Positions 44,588 through 53,510 of a DNA stretch of 59,916 nucleotides are shown one piece after another. The notes beneath the pieces are model-generated. The model had not been told where the DNA came from and searched no databases. It saw only the letters and a list, made by a program, of their open reading frames with translations. Made by a program: the position numbers and the translations under genes. The DNA is from Pirellula sp. (GTDB lineage Bacteria; Planctomycetota; Planctomycetia; Pirellulales; Pirellulaceae): contig JAJTID010000141.1 in NCBI GenBank assembly GCA_021300155.1, forward strand, positions 1-59,916. The letters are read 5' to 3'. Positions within the stretch are counted from its first letter, which is position 1, and each line of letters opens with the position of its first letter.

Positions 44588-46171
44588 ATGATGACCCTTT
44601 CGAAATTCAAATTCCAGTTCTTATCGCATGCGGTTTTACGGACAATAGGATTCGTTGCAGCGGTTGGTGTTGTCGCTTTGGTAAGCTGGTGTTCACCGCC
44701 TGCTTTGTATGCGCAAGGGGCCCCGGCGAAGGGGAAGTTTACTGTCGAACCCGTAAAGCTGTCAGATGACAAAGCTAGATCAGCCAAAGAGAAAGAGAAG
44801 ACCAACGAGCTTCGAGGTGACAAGGCTGACTTAACTGCGATGACGGAGTATTACGGCGGTTATGTGATCCCAAAGCTCACAGAAGCTGTACCGACAGAAA
44901 TCAACGCGCGCCGCAGAGAAATCGAATCCGATCTTGAGCTTATCAGCAAGAACAAGAGTAAAGCGGTACGCGATAGTTTCAATAAGAAGACTTACGAACT
45001 ATTCTCAGCAGTCGCAAAGAACAAAGCATACGATCCAATAACTCGAATCACATCTATGATTGTGTTGACACAATTAGTTCGAGAACCTGCTGGGAAAAAT
45101 CCACCAGTTCCGGAACCGGACGTGCTCAACGATTTGTATCGCATCCTTGATCCCAAAAAACTTTCGAATCCAGACGAACGAGAACTCGATGCGGTGCTTT
45201 ACATCGCTATCAAATCGCTCGAAAGGTATTTGCGTGCCCAGCCAACGAATCCAGCAGATGGCTTTCCTGACAACAAACAACGAGCGTTCGTAGCTAGGAT
45301 TGCTGAGCATATGACCGTGACTCCGCCTGTTCCCCGATTGCTGGAAGGACATCAGAAGATGATGGAACAGGCTCTTCAAACCATGACCATGTTTGCAACC
45401 AAGAGCAAGGGCGAAACACAAAAACTCGCCTCGGGGTCAGTGCTTAAATTCATCGTCGCTGTTTTCAATGACGAGCGATCATCCGAATGGCTGAAAGAAG
45501 TAGCGTGCGCTTGCCTCGGACAAATCACACCATCGACATTGACACCGGAAGAAACCACGAAGCTTGAAAATGAAATTTCGAAATTTGCGATCAGCTCCCT
45601 AAAGGACTGGCGAGTTAAGATCGCCATGTCAGGTAGCTTGGCATCTGCCGGTGGAATGGGTATGGGCGGTATGGGAGGCATGCTCGGCGGAGATGGATAC
45701 GGCAGTGAAGGCATGGGTGGAGAAGGTGGATTTGGTGGAGAAGGTGGAATGGGTGGAATGGGTGGAATGGGTGGAATGGGTGGTCAACCAAAAGCTAATG
45801 TGAATTTGCCTCCTGAAGTGAGGAATGCGAAACGAATCATCCATCAGCGGCTAGAACGAATTCATTTGGCATTGAATGGGTTTCCACGCAAATATCCAGA
45901 TTCGAATCCACTAGCGAAGAGTCCTCCCAAAGGATTGATCACTCTCGTTTCAGACGATGAGAAGCCAAAAGTTCAAGAAGCCATCGAAAAACTTGACAAG
46001 CTCCAAGTCGACCTGAGCGGACAATATGCAGATTTGGGTAGCTTATCGAATGGTGTGCGAGTCAATCTCAGGGAGTTTCGCCTTGCTTGTGTAGAGATCT
46101 CTGGTGAGGCAAAGGAGAAGGCTGAGAACGATGCGTTGAATCCATTCTCGAATCCCGGATCAGGCGAATAG
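44588..46171 (+). CDS. Secreted helical protein with Gly/Met-rich repeat linker
   Basis: Two ATGs follow a strong AGGAG site. A long hydrophobic signal (LRTIGFVAAVGVVALVSW) ends before CSPPALYAQG. Residues about 60-340 are helical with HEAT-like character (ITRITSMIVLTQLVREP and VARIAEHMTVTPPVPRLLEG). A linker of about 45 residues (about 355-400) is built from GGMGG and GGEGG units; its DNA contains a 9-base tandem repeat GGTGGAATG. A final helical domain (NAKRIIHQRLERIHLALNGF) ends the protein. Planctomycetes have related proteins with no known function. The segment after the signal is lysine-rich and may be exposed. Confidence 0.78.
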   Translation: MMTLSKFKFQFLSHAVLRTIGFVAAVGVVALVSWCSPPALYAQGAPAKGKFTVEPVKLSDDKARSAKEKEKTNELRGDKADLTAMTEYYGGYVIPKLTEAVPTEINARRREIESDLELISKNKSKAVRDSFNKKTYELFSAVAKNKAYDPITRITSMIVLTQLVREPAGKNPPVPEPDVLNDLYRILDPKKLSNPDERELDAVLYIAIKSLERYLRAQPTNPADGFPDNKQRAFVARIAEHMTVTPPVPRLLEGHQKMMEQALQTMTMFATKSKGETQKLASGSVLKFIVAVFNDERSSEWLKEVACACLGQITPSTLTPEETTKLENEISKFAISSLKDWRVKIAMSGSLASAGGMGMGGMGGMLGGDGYGSEGMGGEGGFGGEGGMGGMGGMGGMGGQPKANVNLPPEVRNAKRIIHQRLERIHLALNGFPRKYPDSNPLAKSPPKGLITLVSDDEKPKVQEAIEKLDKLQVDLSGQYADLGSLSNGVRVNLREFRLACVEISGEAKEKAENDALNPFSNPGSGE

Positions 46172-46199
46172 CACATCTCCCAGAACCAGGAGCTGGAGA

Positions 46200-46676
46200 T
46201 CAATATGTTTGAGTCGTTTGTTTCGGTTTCCAACACATGCGAAAGTGAGGGCCGACGTTGACGACTTCATATTCTGGGCTGGTAACTTCCCAGCCATGTT
46301 TTGAGTAAAAACCAACTGCCTTGCGCCGAGCGTTGCACCAAAGAGAAACTCCCTTTTGGCGAGCCCACTCATGTGCAGCGTCGAGCAACAGTGCCCCGAA
46401 CCCAAGTCCACGATACCCATCCGCGACAGCCATTCCTCGTAGTTGCCCGGACTGAGGTTCTTCAGGTAATTTCACATCGGACAACAAAATCGTAAGGCAA
46501 GCTGCCATCTTATTGTTTTTGTATCCGACCATGTGAACCGTCGTACTGAGTTCGTCACCGGGAAATTGTGACTGCTCCATGGATAGTCCGAGTGGTTTGC
46601 GCAGCACGTCGTAACGAAGTTGAATAATGGCTGAAAGAGCTTCCGAGCCGTAGAATGCTCTAATTTCAAAAGTCAT
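46200..46676 (-). CDS. GNAT family N-acetyltransferase
   Basis: 158 residues, normal length for a single GNAT domain. The acetyl-CoA binding loop is in RGMAVADGYRGLGFGALLLD (motif A, GYRGLGFG). A substrate-side strand is LWCNARRKAVGFYSKHGWEV, the usual motif B of acetyltransferases with a C-terminal YxKxGF-like phrase. The N-terminal IIQLRYDVLRKPLGL recalls ElaA-like members. The acceptor amine is not predictable. It is convergent with the 44588 gene and divergent from the isomerase. Confidence 0.88.
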   Translation of the reverse strand: MTFEIRAFYGSEALSAIIQLRYDVLRKPLGLSMEQSQFPGDELSTTVHMVGYKNNKMAACLTILLSDVKLPEEPQSGQLRGMAVADGYRGLGFGALLLDAAHEWARQKGVSLWCNARRKAVGFYSKHGWEVTSPEYEVVNVGPHFRMCWKPKQTTQTY

Positions 46677-46796
46677 GCTCTTCTTTTTCCTGACGCTTCA
46701 AAGCGTTTTAAGGGTGTCTGTACTTGTGGAGGGTAAATGCTATCTTGAGGGTATGTAAAGATACCTGTCGACTCGAATTTTTGGAGCATCGTTTGT

Positions 46797-47795
46797 ATGG
46801 CAAGACCTGTAACATTGTTCACTGGCCAGTGGGCCGATCTACCACTGACGAAGATGGCGCAATTGACAAAGGATTTTGGCTACGATGGCATCGAACTTGC
46901 CTGCTGGGGTGATCACTTCGAGGTAGAAAAAGCCAACTCGGATCCGACATATTGCGATAAGAAGCGGGCATTCTTGGATGGTATGGGACTGCAATGCCAT
47001 GCCATCAGCGCTCACTTGGTTGGCCAAGCAGTATTGGACAATATTGACGCTCGCCATAAAGCGATTCTTCCCCCCTATGTTTGGGGAGATGGAAACCCAG
47101 CGGGCGTGAATGAACGAGCGATTGAAGAACTAAAGGCAACCGCTCGCGCCGCCAAGAAATTTGGTGTCGGAGTAGTGAATGGATTTACCGGATCCAGCAT
47201 CTGGCACTTGAACTATTCATTCCCACCAGTGCCTCAATCGATGATCGACGACGGCTTCGCTCTTCTTGCAAAACGATTTAATCCGATCTTGGATGAGTTT
47301 GCCAAGAACGGTGTTCGCTTTGCTCTCGAAGTTCACCCGACTGAGATTGCCTTTGATCTCTATTCGGCTCAGATGGCACTCAAAGCATTGGATCATCGGC
47401 CTGAATTCGGATTCAACTTTGACCCTAGCCATTTGATTTGGCAAGGGATCGATCCAGTCGAATTTATTCGTGCATTCCCTGACCGTATCTATCACGTTCA
47501 CATCAAGGACGCCACAACCAAACTGAATGGTCGATCTGGCATTCTTAGTAGTCACTTGAACTTTGGTGACCCGAGAAGAGGCTGGGATTTCCGAAGCCCA
47601 GGTCGTGGCAGTGTTAATTTTGAAGAGATCATTCGCGCCTTGAACGAGATCGGTTACGACGGTCCACTCAGCGTTGAGTGGGAAGATAGCGGTATGGATC
47701 GTGAGTTCGGAGCTGCAGAAGCGGCTGGGTTTGTTAAGAATCTGGACTTCGCGCCGAGCGGCCGCGCCTTTGACTCGGCATTTGAAAAGGCATAA
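46797..47795 (+). CDS. Sugar phosphate isomerase/epimerase, xylose-isomerase-like TIM barrel
   Basis: 332 residues. Marks of the AP-endonuclease-2/xylose isomerase-like fold are [73 protein letters not shown] and the late [17 protein letters not shown]. His, Glu and Asp residues in these strands form the metal site. It probably epimerises or isomerises a sugar or cyclitol. It shares a one-base stop/start overlap with the SMP-30-like gene that follows, so the two are an operon for one sugar pathway. Confidence 0.9.
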   Translation: MARPVTLFTGQWADLPLTKMAQLTKDFGYDGIELACWGDHFEVEKANSDPTYCDKKRAFLDGMGLQCHAISAHLVGQAVLDNIDARHKAILPPYVWGDGNPAGVNERAIEELKATARAAKKFGVGVVNGFTGSSIWHLNYSFPPVPQSMIDDGFALLAKRFNPILDEFAKNGVRFALEVHPTEIAFDLYSAQMALKALDHRPEFGFNFDPSHLIWQGIDPVEFIRAFPDRIYHVHIKDATTKLNGRSGILSSHLNFGDPRRGWDFRSPGRGSVNFEEIIRALNEIGYDGPLSVEWEDSGMDREFGAAEAAGFVKNLDFAPSGRAFDSAFEKA

Positions 47796-48751
47796 TGAAG
47801 AACGCTGAACTACTTTTCTTGCCAAGTGATGCGGCCCTTCGATTTCTGCCAGAAGGGCCGTATCCACGGAATACAGATTCTTTCTCATGGGTTGCAATTC
47901 AACATGGAGCGGACAAACAGTTTGGCTCTGTGAATGTTTACAACTTTTCGACAAGGGAAAACACCAACTATCTATTGCCAGGCCGTCCAGGCTTCGCGTT
48001 TTCAACGAACAAAGGAAACTTTGTCGTCGGCTGCGAGCGGACGGTTGGCATTTTCTCTCCGCATGATAATTCCTTTCGTCCGTTCCTCGAAGGCATCGAC
48101 TCGCATGTGTCTGGAACCGTCATCAACGATGGTTTGACTTGGAACGGGAACCTCATTTTTGGCACGAAAGACTTGGAATTCAAAACCAAGAAGGCCGGTC
48201 TCTATTTCTGGCGTGGAGCAGATAAGAAGCTATTCCAATTGCGCGACGATCAAGTCTGCAGCAATGGTAAGTGCATCGTTTCCGAAGGGGCAGGTTGGAT
48301 TGAGCTTCTCGATATCGATTCGCCCACGCGTTGCGTGATGCGATACAAGATCGATCTCGAGGCTGGAAAGATTGTCTCGGAGTCGATCGCCGTGGATCTT
48401 CGTCACGATGAAGCGGTTCCAGATGGAATGACTTTATCGCTGGACGGGAAGAGCGTCATCATTTCACTATACAATCCGAACCCCGCCGAGTTCGGTCGAA
48501 CGATCCAGGTCAGCTTGAGCAATGGTCAAGTCGAGAACGAATGGCGTTCGGCAAAGAGTCCACAAGCTACCTGCCCACAATGGTTTGTCTTTCACGAAGA
48601 GTTATGGCTCATCATTACGACAGCGGTCGAACATATGCCCAGCGATCGGCAATTGCAATCGAATCAGGCAGGAGCGATTTTTGCTGTTCCGTTTGGCAAG
48701 ATCCATGACCGAACAAGCTACGATAAACTAACCCAGTCATTCGTCGAGTAA
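47795..48751 (+). CDS. SMP-30/gluconolactonase-like beta-propeller protein
   Basis: 318 residues. The order of strand motifs fits the SMP-30/gluconolactonase/LRE family: GPYPRNTDSFSWVAIQHG, RPGFAFSTNKGNFVVGCERT, HVSGTVINDGLTWNGNLIFG, then AVPDGMTLSLDGKSVIISLY. The ND and PDGMTLS motifs should form the metal site of a lactonase. No signal peptide was seen, so it acts in the cytoplasm with the overlapping isomerase. A lactone substrate is inferred from family only. Confidence 0.82.
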   Translation: MKNAELLFLPSDAALRFLPEGPYPRNTDSFSWVAIQHGADKQFGSVNVYNFSTRENTNYLLPGRPGFAFSTNKGNFVVGCERTVGIFSPHDNSFRPFLEGIDSHVSGTVINDGLTWNGNLIFGTKDLEFKTKKAGLYFWRGADKKLFQLRDDQVCSNGKCIVSEGAGWIELLDIDSPTRCVMRYKIDLEAGKIVSESIAVDLRHDEAVPDGMTLSLDGKSVIISLYNPNPAEFGRTIQVSLSNGQVENEWRSAKSPQATCPQWFVFHEELWLIITTAVEHMPSDRQLQSNQAGAIFAVPFGKIHDRTSYDKLTQSFVE

Positions 48752-48874
48752 ATGTACTTAGGTACACAACTTAGCCGCATTCAATCCATCTGCTGGGACA
48801 GGTGCGCCGAAGATTAACGTCCACCAAAAATTCCCGGCATGATGGAAAATGCATGCCACTTTTGTCGGCTGAAT

Positions 48875-50638
48875 CTACTGGACCAATTCCGGGAGATACT
48901 TCACAGGGATAGTTCCATGGCTAAGTACTTCTTCGTGAAATTTGCCTATCTGAAATTGTGCTCCACGCTTTCGCTGCACTTGCTGACGAAGCCTATAAAA
49001 AGCAGTTCGACCAATGAAGTATGTGGATAGCTGACACGAACTTTGTTTCGCTCGGAGAACTTTTCCTGCGGCTTCTCCAGTGGTCTGAAAGCCGCGATCC
49101 ACTAAGAGTGCCATCGCTTCTTCATCGGTCATGGCATCGCAATGCATGCGGTGATCAAGAATCGCATTGAGCACGGCTCGCATATAGAACTTCAATTGAT
49201 GCAATCGAAGGGATAGGTCACCATTTCCGTACCCTTGATCTAGCATCATTTGTTCTGTGTAGACCGCCCATCCCTCGGCGAAAACACCAGAGTAGAGAAC
49301 TTTGCGAATCAAGGATTCGTGTCGGTTTCCGTAATCCAATTGAACATAGTGACCAGGGTAAGCTTCATGAATGGTCAGAACCTGGAGCATTGCCGAGTTA
49401 TATTCTTGCAAGAGTGCTTCTTTTCGTTCTTCGGGCCACTCTTCCGGTGGAGGAGCAATGGCGTAAAGACTCTTTGCAGTCGCGTCCAGTGGAGGTGCGG
49501 GATTTAAATAGGCGAGAGAGAAGCCGCGTTGGAACTCAGGCATAAGGATAATGGAACATTGGTCCGGACTCGGAAGGGTCAAGAGATTCTTCTGACGAAT
49601 GAAATCCTTGATTTTGTTGACGGTGCTTTTGGCGTCGTCCACCAAGGACTCCGAAGAGCCGTGGTCTTTGCCGAGTTCTTTCAATACGCGTCGAATCGTT
49701 TCTCGACGGCCGTCTGCATCATCGGGCGGGAGTGGCTCACTTTGAAAAGTTCTGTGCCATAGTTGTTTTGCGACGTAGTACATCTCGAGCTCAACACGAG
49801 TGGATTCTGATTCGGCAATATCGATCACTTCTTGTGCGGTTAGGCCTGCGTCCAGTTCCATTGCCAATTTCTCTGCAAACTTCGCTTTGCCGATCCGCCA
49901 GTCACCTGTGGATCGCGGCAACACATCGTCTTCGAGAAATTTTTTGTAGTCACGAAGTGCAGCGGCCGCTTGTCGCGAGGGTGATGCCAACGAGCTCACT
50001 TGAGGTGATTCATCTGCAATCGCGAAGATGTCTTTCTCGTAAAACGAGATTGCACCCTCCGTCCGTTTGATCGCAACCTCCGTGATTTCTTTGGGTGGAT
50101 TCTTGATAGAGGCTTTCGCAGCTGCGATAACTTTGGGAATCTCTGCAATACGGGTCGTCGCGTTTGCAATATTGCGATGCTTAGGTAGGGTCGATTGAGT
50201 GAACAGCCCGAAGACACTATCCGAACAATAGATCAAATAGATACGCGGATCATTTGCAAAATCATCGCTGTTGGCTGATTGCCACAATCGATACTGAAGA
50301 AAATTTTGCCATATCTCGAGGTCGATTTCTCCATTCCTTGAAAGGGACTTCGATTTAGCGAATTGCTTGAGCGAAAGAAGCGTATCGGCGTCGCGTTCTT
50401 TGTCTGCCTGTCTTGCTTCGGGGGATAAGTCGTCCATCAAGCCATCGAATTGCCGGTTCCCTTGTTGCGAAGCGAAAACAGGGTGACGTTTACACTCTTC
50501 GTCCAACCAAGTGCGAAACATGGTACGCAACTCCGAATCGGCCGGCTGTTGCTGTGCAATGGACGAGTCGCAACTGCTAAACGTGGCGATGCACCATACC
50601 GTAAACGAAGCCAGGAACGGTACCCATTGTCCACGCAT
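48875..50638 (-). CDS. DUF885 family secreted metal-dependent hydrolase/peptidase-like protein
   Basis: The start is the ATG at 50638 (MRGQWVPFLASFTVWC); the open frame extends to 50761 but would overlap the glycosyltransferase gene. The signal may end in the region CSCDSSIAQQ, with a possible lipobox-like cysteine. The body is helical; the DUF885 signature HEAYPGHYVQ is in the C-terminal third, with the preceding EYNSAMLQVLTI and later MMLDQGYGNG. The HExxxGH-type motif suggests zinc. Its upstream neighbour on the same strand is glycosyltransferase 9, 35 bases away. Reaction unknown. Confidence 0.85.
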   Translation of the reverse strand: MRGQWVPFLASFTVWCIATFSSCDSSIAQQQPADSELRTMFRTWLDEECKRHPVFASQQGNRQFDGLMDDLSPEARQADKERDADTLLSLKQFAKSKSLSRNGEIDLEIWQNFLQYRLWQSANSDDFANDPRIYLIYCSDSVFGLFTQSTLPKHRNIANATTRIAEIPKVIAAAKASIKNPPKEITEVAIKRTEGAISFYEKDIFAIADESPQVSSLASPSRQAAAALRDYKKFLEDDVLPRSTGDWRIGKAKFAEKLAMELDAGLTAQEVIDIAESESTRVELEMYYVAKQLWHRTFQSEPLPPDDADGRRETIRRVLKELGKDHGSSESLVDDAKSTVNKIKDFIRQKNLLTLPSPDQCSIILMPEFQRGFSLAYLNPAPPLDATAKSLYAIAPPPEEWPEERKEALLQEYNSAMLQVLTIHEAYPGHYVQLDYGNRHESLIRKVLYSGVFAEGWAVYTEQMMLDQGYGNGDLSLRLHQLKFYMRAVLNAILDHRMHCDAMTDEEAMALLVDRGFQTTGEAAGKVLRAKQSSCQLSTYFIGRTAFYRLRQQVQRKRGAQFQIGKFHEEVLSHGTIPVKYLPELVQ

Positions 50639-50673
50639 CGTAACACTCTCTAGATGATCAAAACAGGAATTGG

Positions 50674-51741
50674 CTAGCAAGCTCGCCCGATACTCGAAAT
50701 CACAACATTCGAAGCTGCTGATTTTGACGACGACGCCAAGATTGTACCACATGCGTTGCAAACATCTTCTATCTGAATCGAGAGCATCGGTTTACAATCT
50801 GTTTTTCTTTGGCTCTTGAGAGATCGCGGCAATGTGTCGCATTGTACTCCACGATTCTGTTGTCCGATGGGTCCGACTCTTTCTATCGGCATGGGACCGA
50901 TCATGCCAACTGTCGGCGTTTCGACAGCTACGGACAAATGCATCGGCCCGGTATCTGATCCAACAAAGATTTTGGCGCGACGAATCAAGCTGCGAAGTTG
51001 TTTTAAAGATGTTGCGGGAGCTAACTCCGCGCATCCGTCGCTTTGTTGGACTACGGCTTCGGCAGCCATGTTCTCTTCATCGCCCGACCAAAGGACTAGG
51101 GTCATAAGCCCCCATTGAGAAAAAAGATATCTGGCTATTGCAGCGTATCGATCGCTTGGCCAAATTTTGCTAGGCCAACCGGCACCGACATTCACGATCG
51201 CGAACGGTTGGTCACGACATTGGTTTTTGACAACGGAATTTGCAAAACGACTATCAGCATCCTCTTCAGGCAACCGATACTCGATCTTCGTTGTTTCTAC
51301 TCCTAGCAGTTGCAGGAGCTCCAGTCCTCGCTCAACGATGTGCGAGCTTTTCGGGTGTATGCGTCGGTTGTTTAACCAGCGGCTCAATTCGCGTCCATCA
51401 AAGTCTCCTTTCTCGAAGCCACATCGTAATGGTGCTCCCGATGCAAATGCCAGAAGTGAGCTTTTCGTGAGCCCCTGCAAGTCGATGGTTGCAGTAGGTT
51501 GCCACCGCCGAATTACTTTCGCAGCTCCATAGAAATCGCCAACCGAACGAAACGTATCTTTCGAGAGTACGATGAGATCGTCGAGATCCGGGTGGCCTTC
51601 CAATAACTGCGCCCCAGCTGGTTCCACCACCCAGCCCAGTTTGGCCTTAGGAAAGGCTCTGCGTAACGCGCATAGAACCGGAGTACTCAATACGACATCG
51701 CCGATCGCAGATAGCCTGACGATGAGAATTCGCTGTTCCAT
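50674..51741 (-). CDS. Glycosyltransferase family 9 (heptosyltransferase-like)
   Basis: 355 residues of the GT-B fold. The N-terminus has RILIVRLSAIGDVVLSTPVL, the nucleotide-sugar domain carries GAGWPSKIWPSDRYAAIARY, VLWSGDEEN and the conserved SDTGPMHLSVAVETPTVGM, with the usual Asp and His. It transfers heptose or a related sugar to the lipopolysaccharide core, consistent with the Gram-negative type envelope of planctomycetes. It is followed by the DUF885 gene. Acceptor and exact sugar are not predictable. Confidence 0.92.
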   Translation of the reverse strand: MEQRILIVRLSAIGDVVLSTPVLCALRRAFPKAKLGWVVEPAGAQLLEGHPDLDDLIVLSKDTFRSVGDFYGAAKVIRRWQPTATIDLQGLTKSSLLAFASGAPLRCGFEKGDFDGRELSRWLNNRRIHPKSSHIVERGLELLQLLGVETTKIEYRLPEEDADSRFANSVVKNQCRDQPFAIVNVGAGWPSKIWPSDRYAAIARYLFSQWGLMTLVLWSGDEENMAAEAVVQQSDGCAELAPATSLKQLRSLIRRAKIFVGSDTGPMHLSVAVETPTVGMIGPMPIERVGPIGQQNRGVQCDTLPRSLKSQRKTDCKPMLSIQIEDVCNACGTILASSSKSAASNVVISSIGRAC

Positions 51742-51899
51742 GGGATTCCTTTCTTGATCGCTTCGTTACGGTCCAAACGAATGAGGCTGAGCACCTAATG
51801 GTTCGTAATCCTACACGAAAGCAAAGACTTCCAGATAGTACGGAAAACGGCGAAAAGCCGTTCCCTAGGAATCCACGGTTAAGAATCGCGTACCAGCGA

Positions 51900-52994
51900 T
51901 TATCGAGAGATTGTCCCGAACTGATTTCCAGCGTTTTGCGGGACCGGCGGTAGGTTGAGAGCTGGAACTGAACTTGGGTCGCTCGGCGCAGCTGGGCTCG
52001 CTCCGTTTGGCTGCCAGAGGCCTTGAACGTTCGAGTTGATAGCCGATGCTTGCTGAAAAACACTCTGTGCCTGGTTCAAGTATTGATTGCCCTGCTGAGC
52101 AACATTCTGAATCGCTTGGGCTCCGCCCATGCTGGCCATCAAATCGCGAGCTGGCTTCAAATTCGGGTCGATTTGCAACGCATTGGTCAGGAATTGTTGC
52201 GTTGCGGGAACATTCTTACGAGAAAAATGAAGGTAGGCCATTTGATAGTTTGCCATCGCAGGGTTATGTACTTGTGTCAGTTCGCCAAGGGCAGCTTCGG
52301 GGTTTCCCATGTCAAGCAATACTCCAGCCAACGCGCTTCGATGACTCGGGTTTTTCGGCTCCAAGTTCACTGCTTTCTGAAGCTGGTCCTTGGCTGCATT
52401 GAGGTTACCCGTTTTTACATACAATCCACCGAGTTCCGCATAGCTTGCTCCGGAGTTCGGAGCGATTTCAATGGCTTTGTTATAGAAGCTGATTGATTTT
52501 TCAGATTCATTTTGGCGATCGTAAAGTCTTGCCATACTCAGCATCGCTGAAACGCATTTAGGGTCTGCTTCGAGGGCTTTGCTGTAATTATCGAGTGCCT
52601 TGCCATACTCACCCTTGGATTCGTTCAGTTGCCCCGTCATGACGTAGACCTCAGGACCAATCGAGTTGCTCTTGGAGAGCGAGTTAGTGGCAGAGTCCGC
52701 GGGTGAAGTCGACGTTGGGGTGGTAAATGGAGACGTGATGGCTGTCTTGGCTTTTCCGTATGCGGACGAAACAGCCGTCCCCATCGTCGAGAACTGCCCC
52801 TTCACTGCTTTCGTAGTCGATGCGAGCGATCCTGCAACCCCAGCACCCGGTGCCGCATCGCCACCCATCTTCCGAGTTGGCCAAATGGACGACTTCATTC
52901 CAGGTGAAGTTGTACATCCAAACGTTGTCATTGTGAGAACGACGATGCAGAACTTAAGCATCAAAGGATGTCGAGTGGAAAGTTTGGTTAACAT
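51900..52994 (-). CDS. TPR lipoprotein
   Basis: The N-terminus MLKFCIVVLTMTTFGC is a lipoprotein signal (lipobox TTFGC); M1 at 52994 or a second ATG at 52961 both fit. A Ser/Thr/Ala-rich linker follows. TPR units run from about residue 115: YVMTGQLNESKGEYGKALDN, CVSAMLSMARLYDRQNESEK, SGASYAELGGLYVKTGNLNA and SHRSALAGVLLDMGNPEAAL. The C-terminus is Gln/Ser/Pro-rich. It is a membrane-tethered scaffold with no known partner. It is 158 bases upstream of the GT9 start on the same strand. Confidence 0.88.
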   Translation of the reverse strand: MLTKLSTRHPLMLKFCIVVLTMTTFGCTTSPGMKSSIWPTRKMGGDAAPGAGVAGSLASTTKAVKGQFSTMGTAVSSAYGKAKTAITSPFTTPTSTSPADSATNSLSKSNSIGPEVYVMTGQLNESKGEYGKALDNYSKALEADPKCVSAMLSMARLYDRQNESEKSISFYNKAIEIAPNSGASYAELGGLYVKTGNLNAAKDQLQKAVNLEPKNPSHRSALAGVLLDMGNPEAALGELTQVHNPAMANYQMAYLHFSRKNVPATQQFLTNALQIDPNLKPARDLMASMGGAQAIQNVAQQGNQYLNQAQSVFQQASAINSNVQGLWQPNGASPAAPSDPSSVPALNLPPVPQNAGNQFGTISR

Positions 52995-53356
52995 GTTCGG
53001 AATGACCTAGCGGCGTGGATGGAAAATCTCGGCTATAGCTCTGATTCGGCAGAGGAGTAGTTTGCCCTTGAAGAATAGTCGTTACAGACCTCAAAATCCG
53101 CAACATAGATAATCTGCGAGGTTTATTAGACAGCCTATCTTCCCATCGCGTGGTTCTGTCAAAAGTGAGATTGACTTCCGCATGCTGGTTCTTCTATTGA
53201 TGCCCCATTCAGACATGAAAGCTTTGTCGTTTGATCGAGCATTTGCGGGAATACTCGATCGGCCATCCTCCTGGGTTGGAGTCGCATAGAATCCCTTTGA
53301 AACACTTACTGGGTCGATTGTTTCAGAAGGTGCTTCACGACAGAGCTTAAGACTGT

Positions 53357-53387
53357 GTGCTGGGGTCGGCTATGCTTACCCCAGCAC
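53357..53387. other. Hairpin next to the terminator, possible small RNA end
   Basis: GTGCTGGGG (53357-53365) pairs perfectly with CCCCAGCAC (53379-53387) around a 13-base loop TCGGCTATGCTTA. It lies 9 bases before the terminator palindrome on the plus strand. A structured transcript of the plus strand could end here. The remaining gap (52995-53356) shows no gene. Confidence 0.35.
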
Positions 53388-53396
53388 CAGGAAATG

Positions 53397-53430
53397 AGAA
53401 AAGGCCGAGAGAAATCTCTCGGCCTTTTCT
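53397..53430. terminator. Perfect 16-base palindrome, probable bidirectional intrinsic terminator
   Basis: The arms AGAAAAGGCCGAGAGA and TCTCTCGGCCTTTTCT pair exactly around a 2-base loop. T-rich runs follow on both strands (TTTTCTATTT plus, TTTTCTCATTT minus). It lies about 80 bases beyond the stop of the ABC operon's last gene, which it most likely ends. Confidence 0.75.
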
Positions 53431-53510
53431 ATTTCAACGTATCTACGGATAAAGCAACACTGCGAAATCAAAAGTGAAGCCTCATCAGGTTCACCACAGA
53501 CCATTGGAGT

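Noticed and set aside
47217-48005. 262-codon minus frame opposite the isomerase and lactonase-like genes
   Set aside because: The plus genes have full family motifs; the minus frame reads as non-protein.
50639-50761. Extension of the DUF885 gene into the glycosyltransferase gene
   Set aside because: The extra 41 residues do not look like protein and the ATG at 50638 gives a plausible signal peptide.
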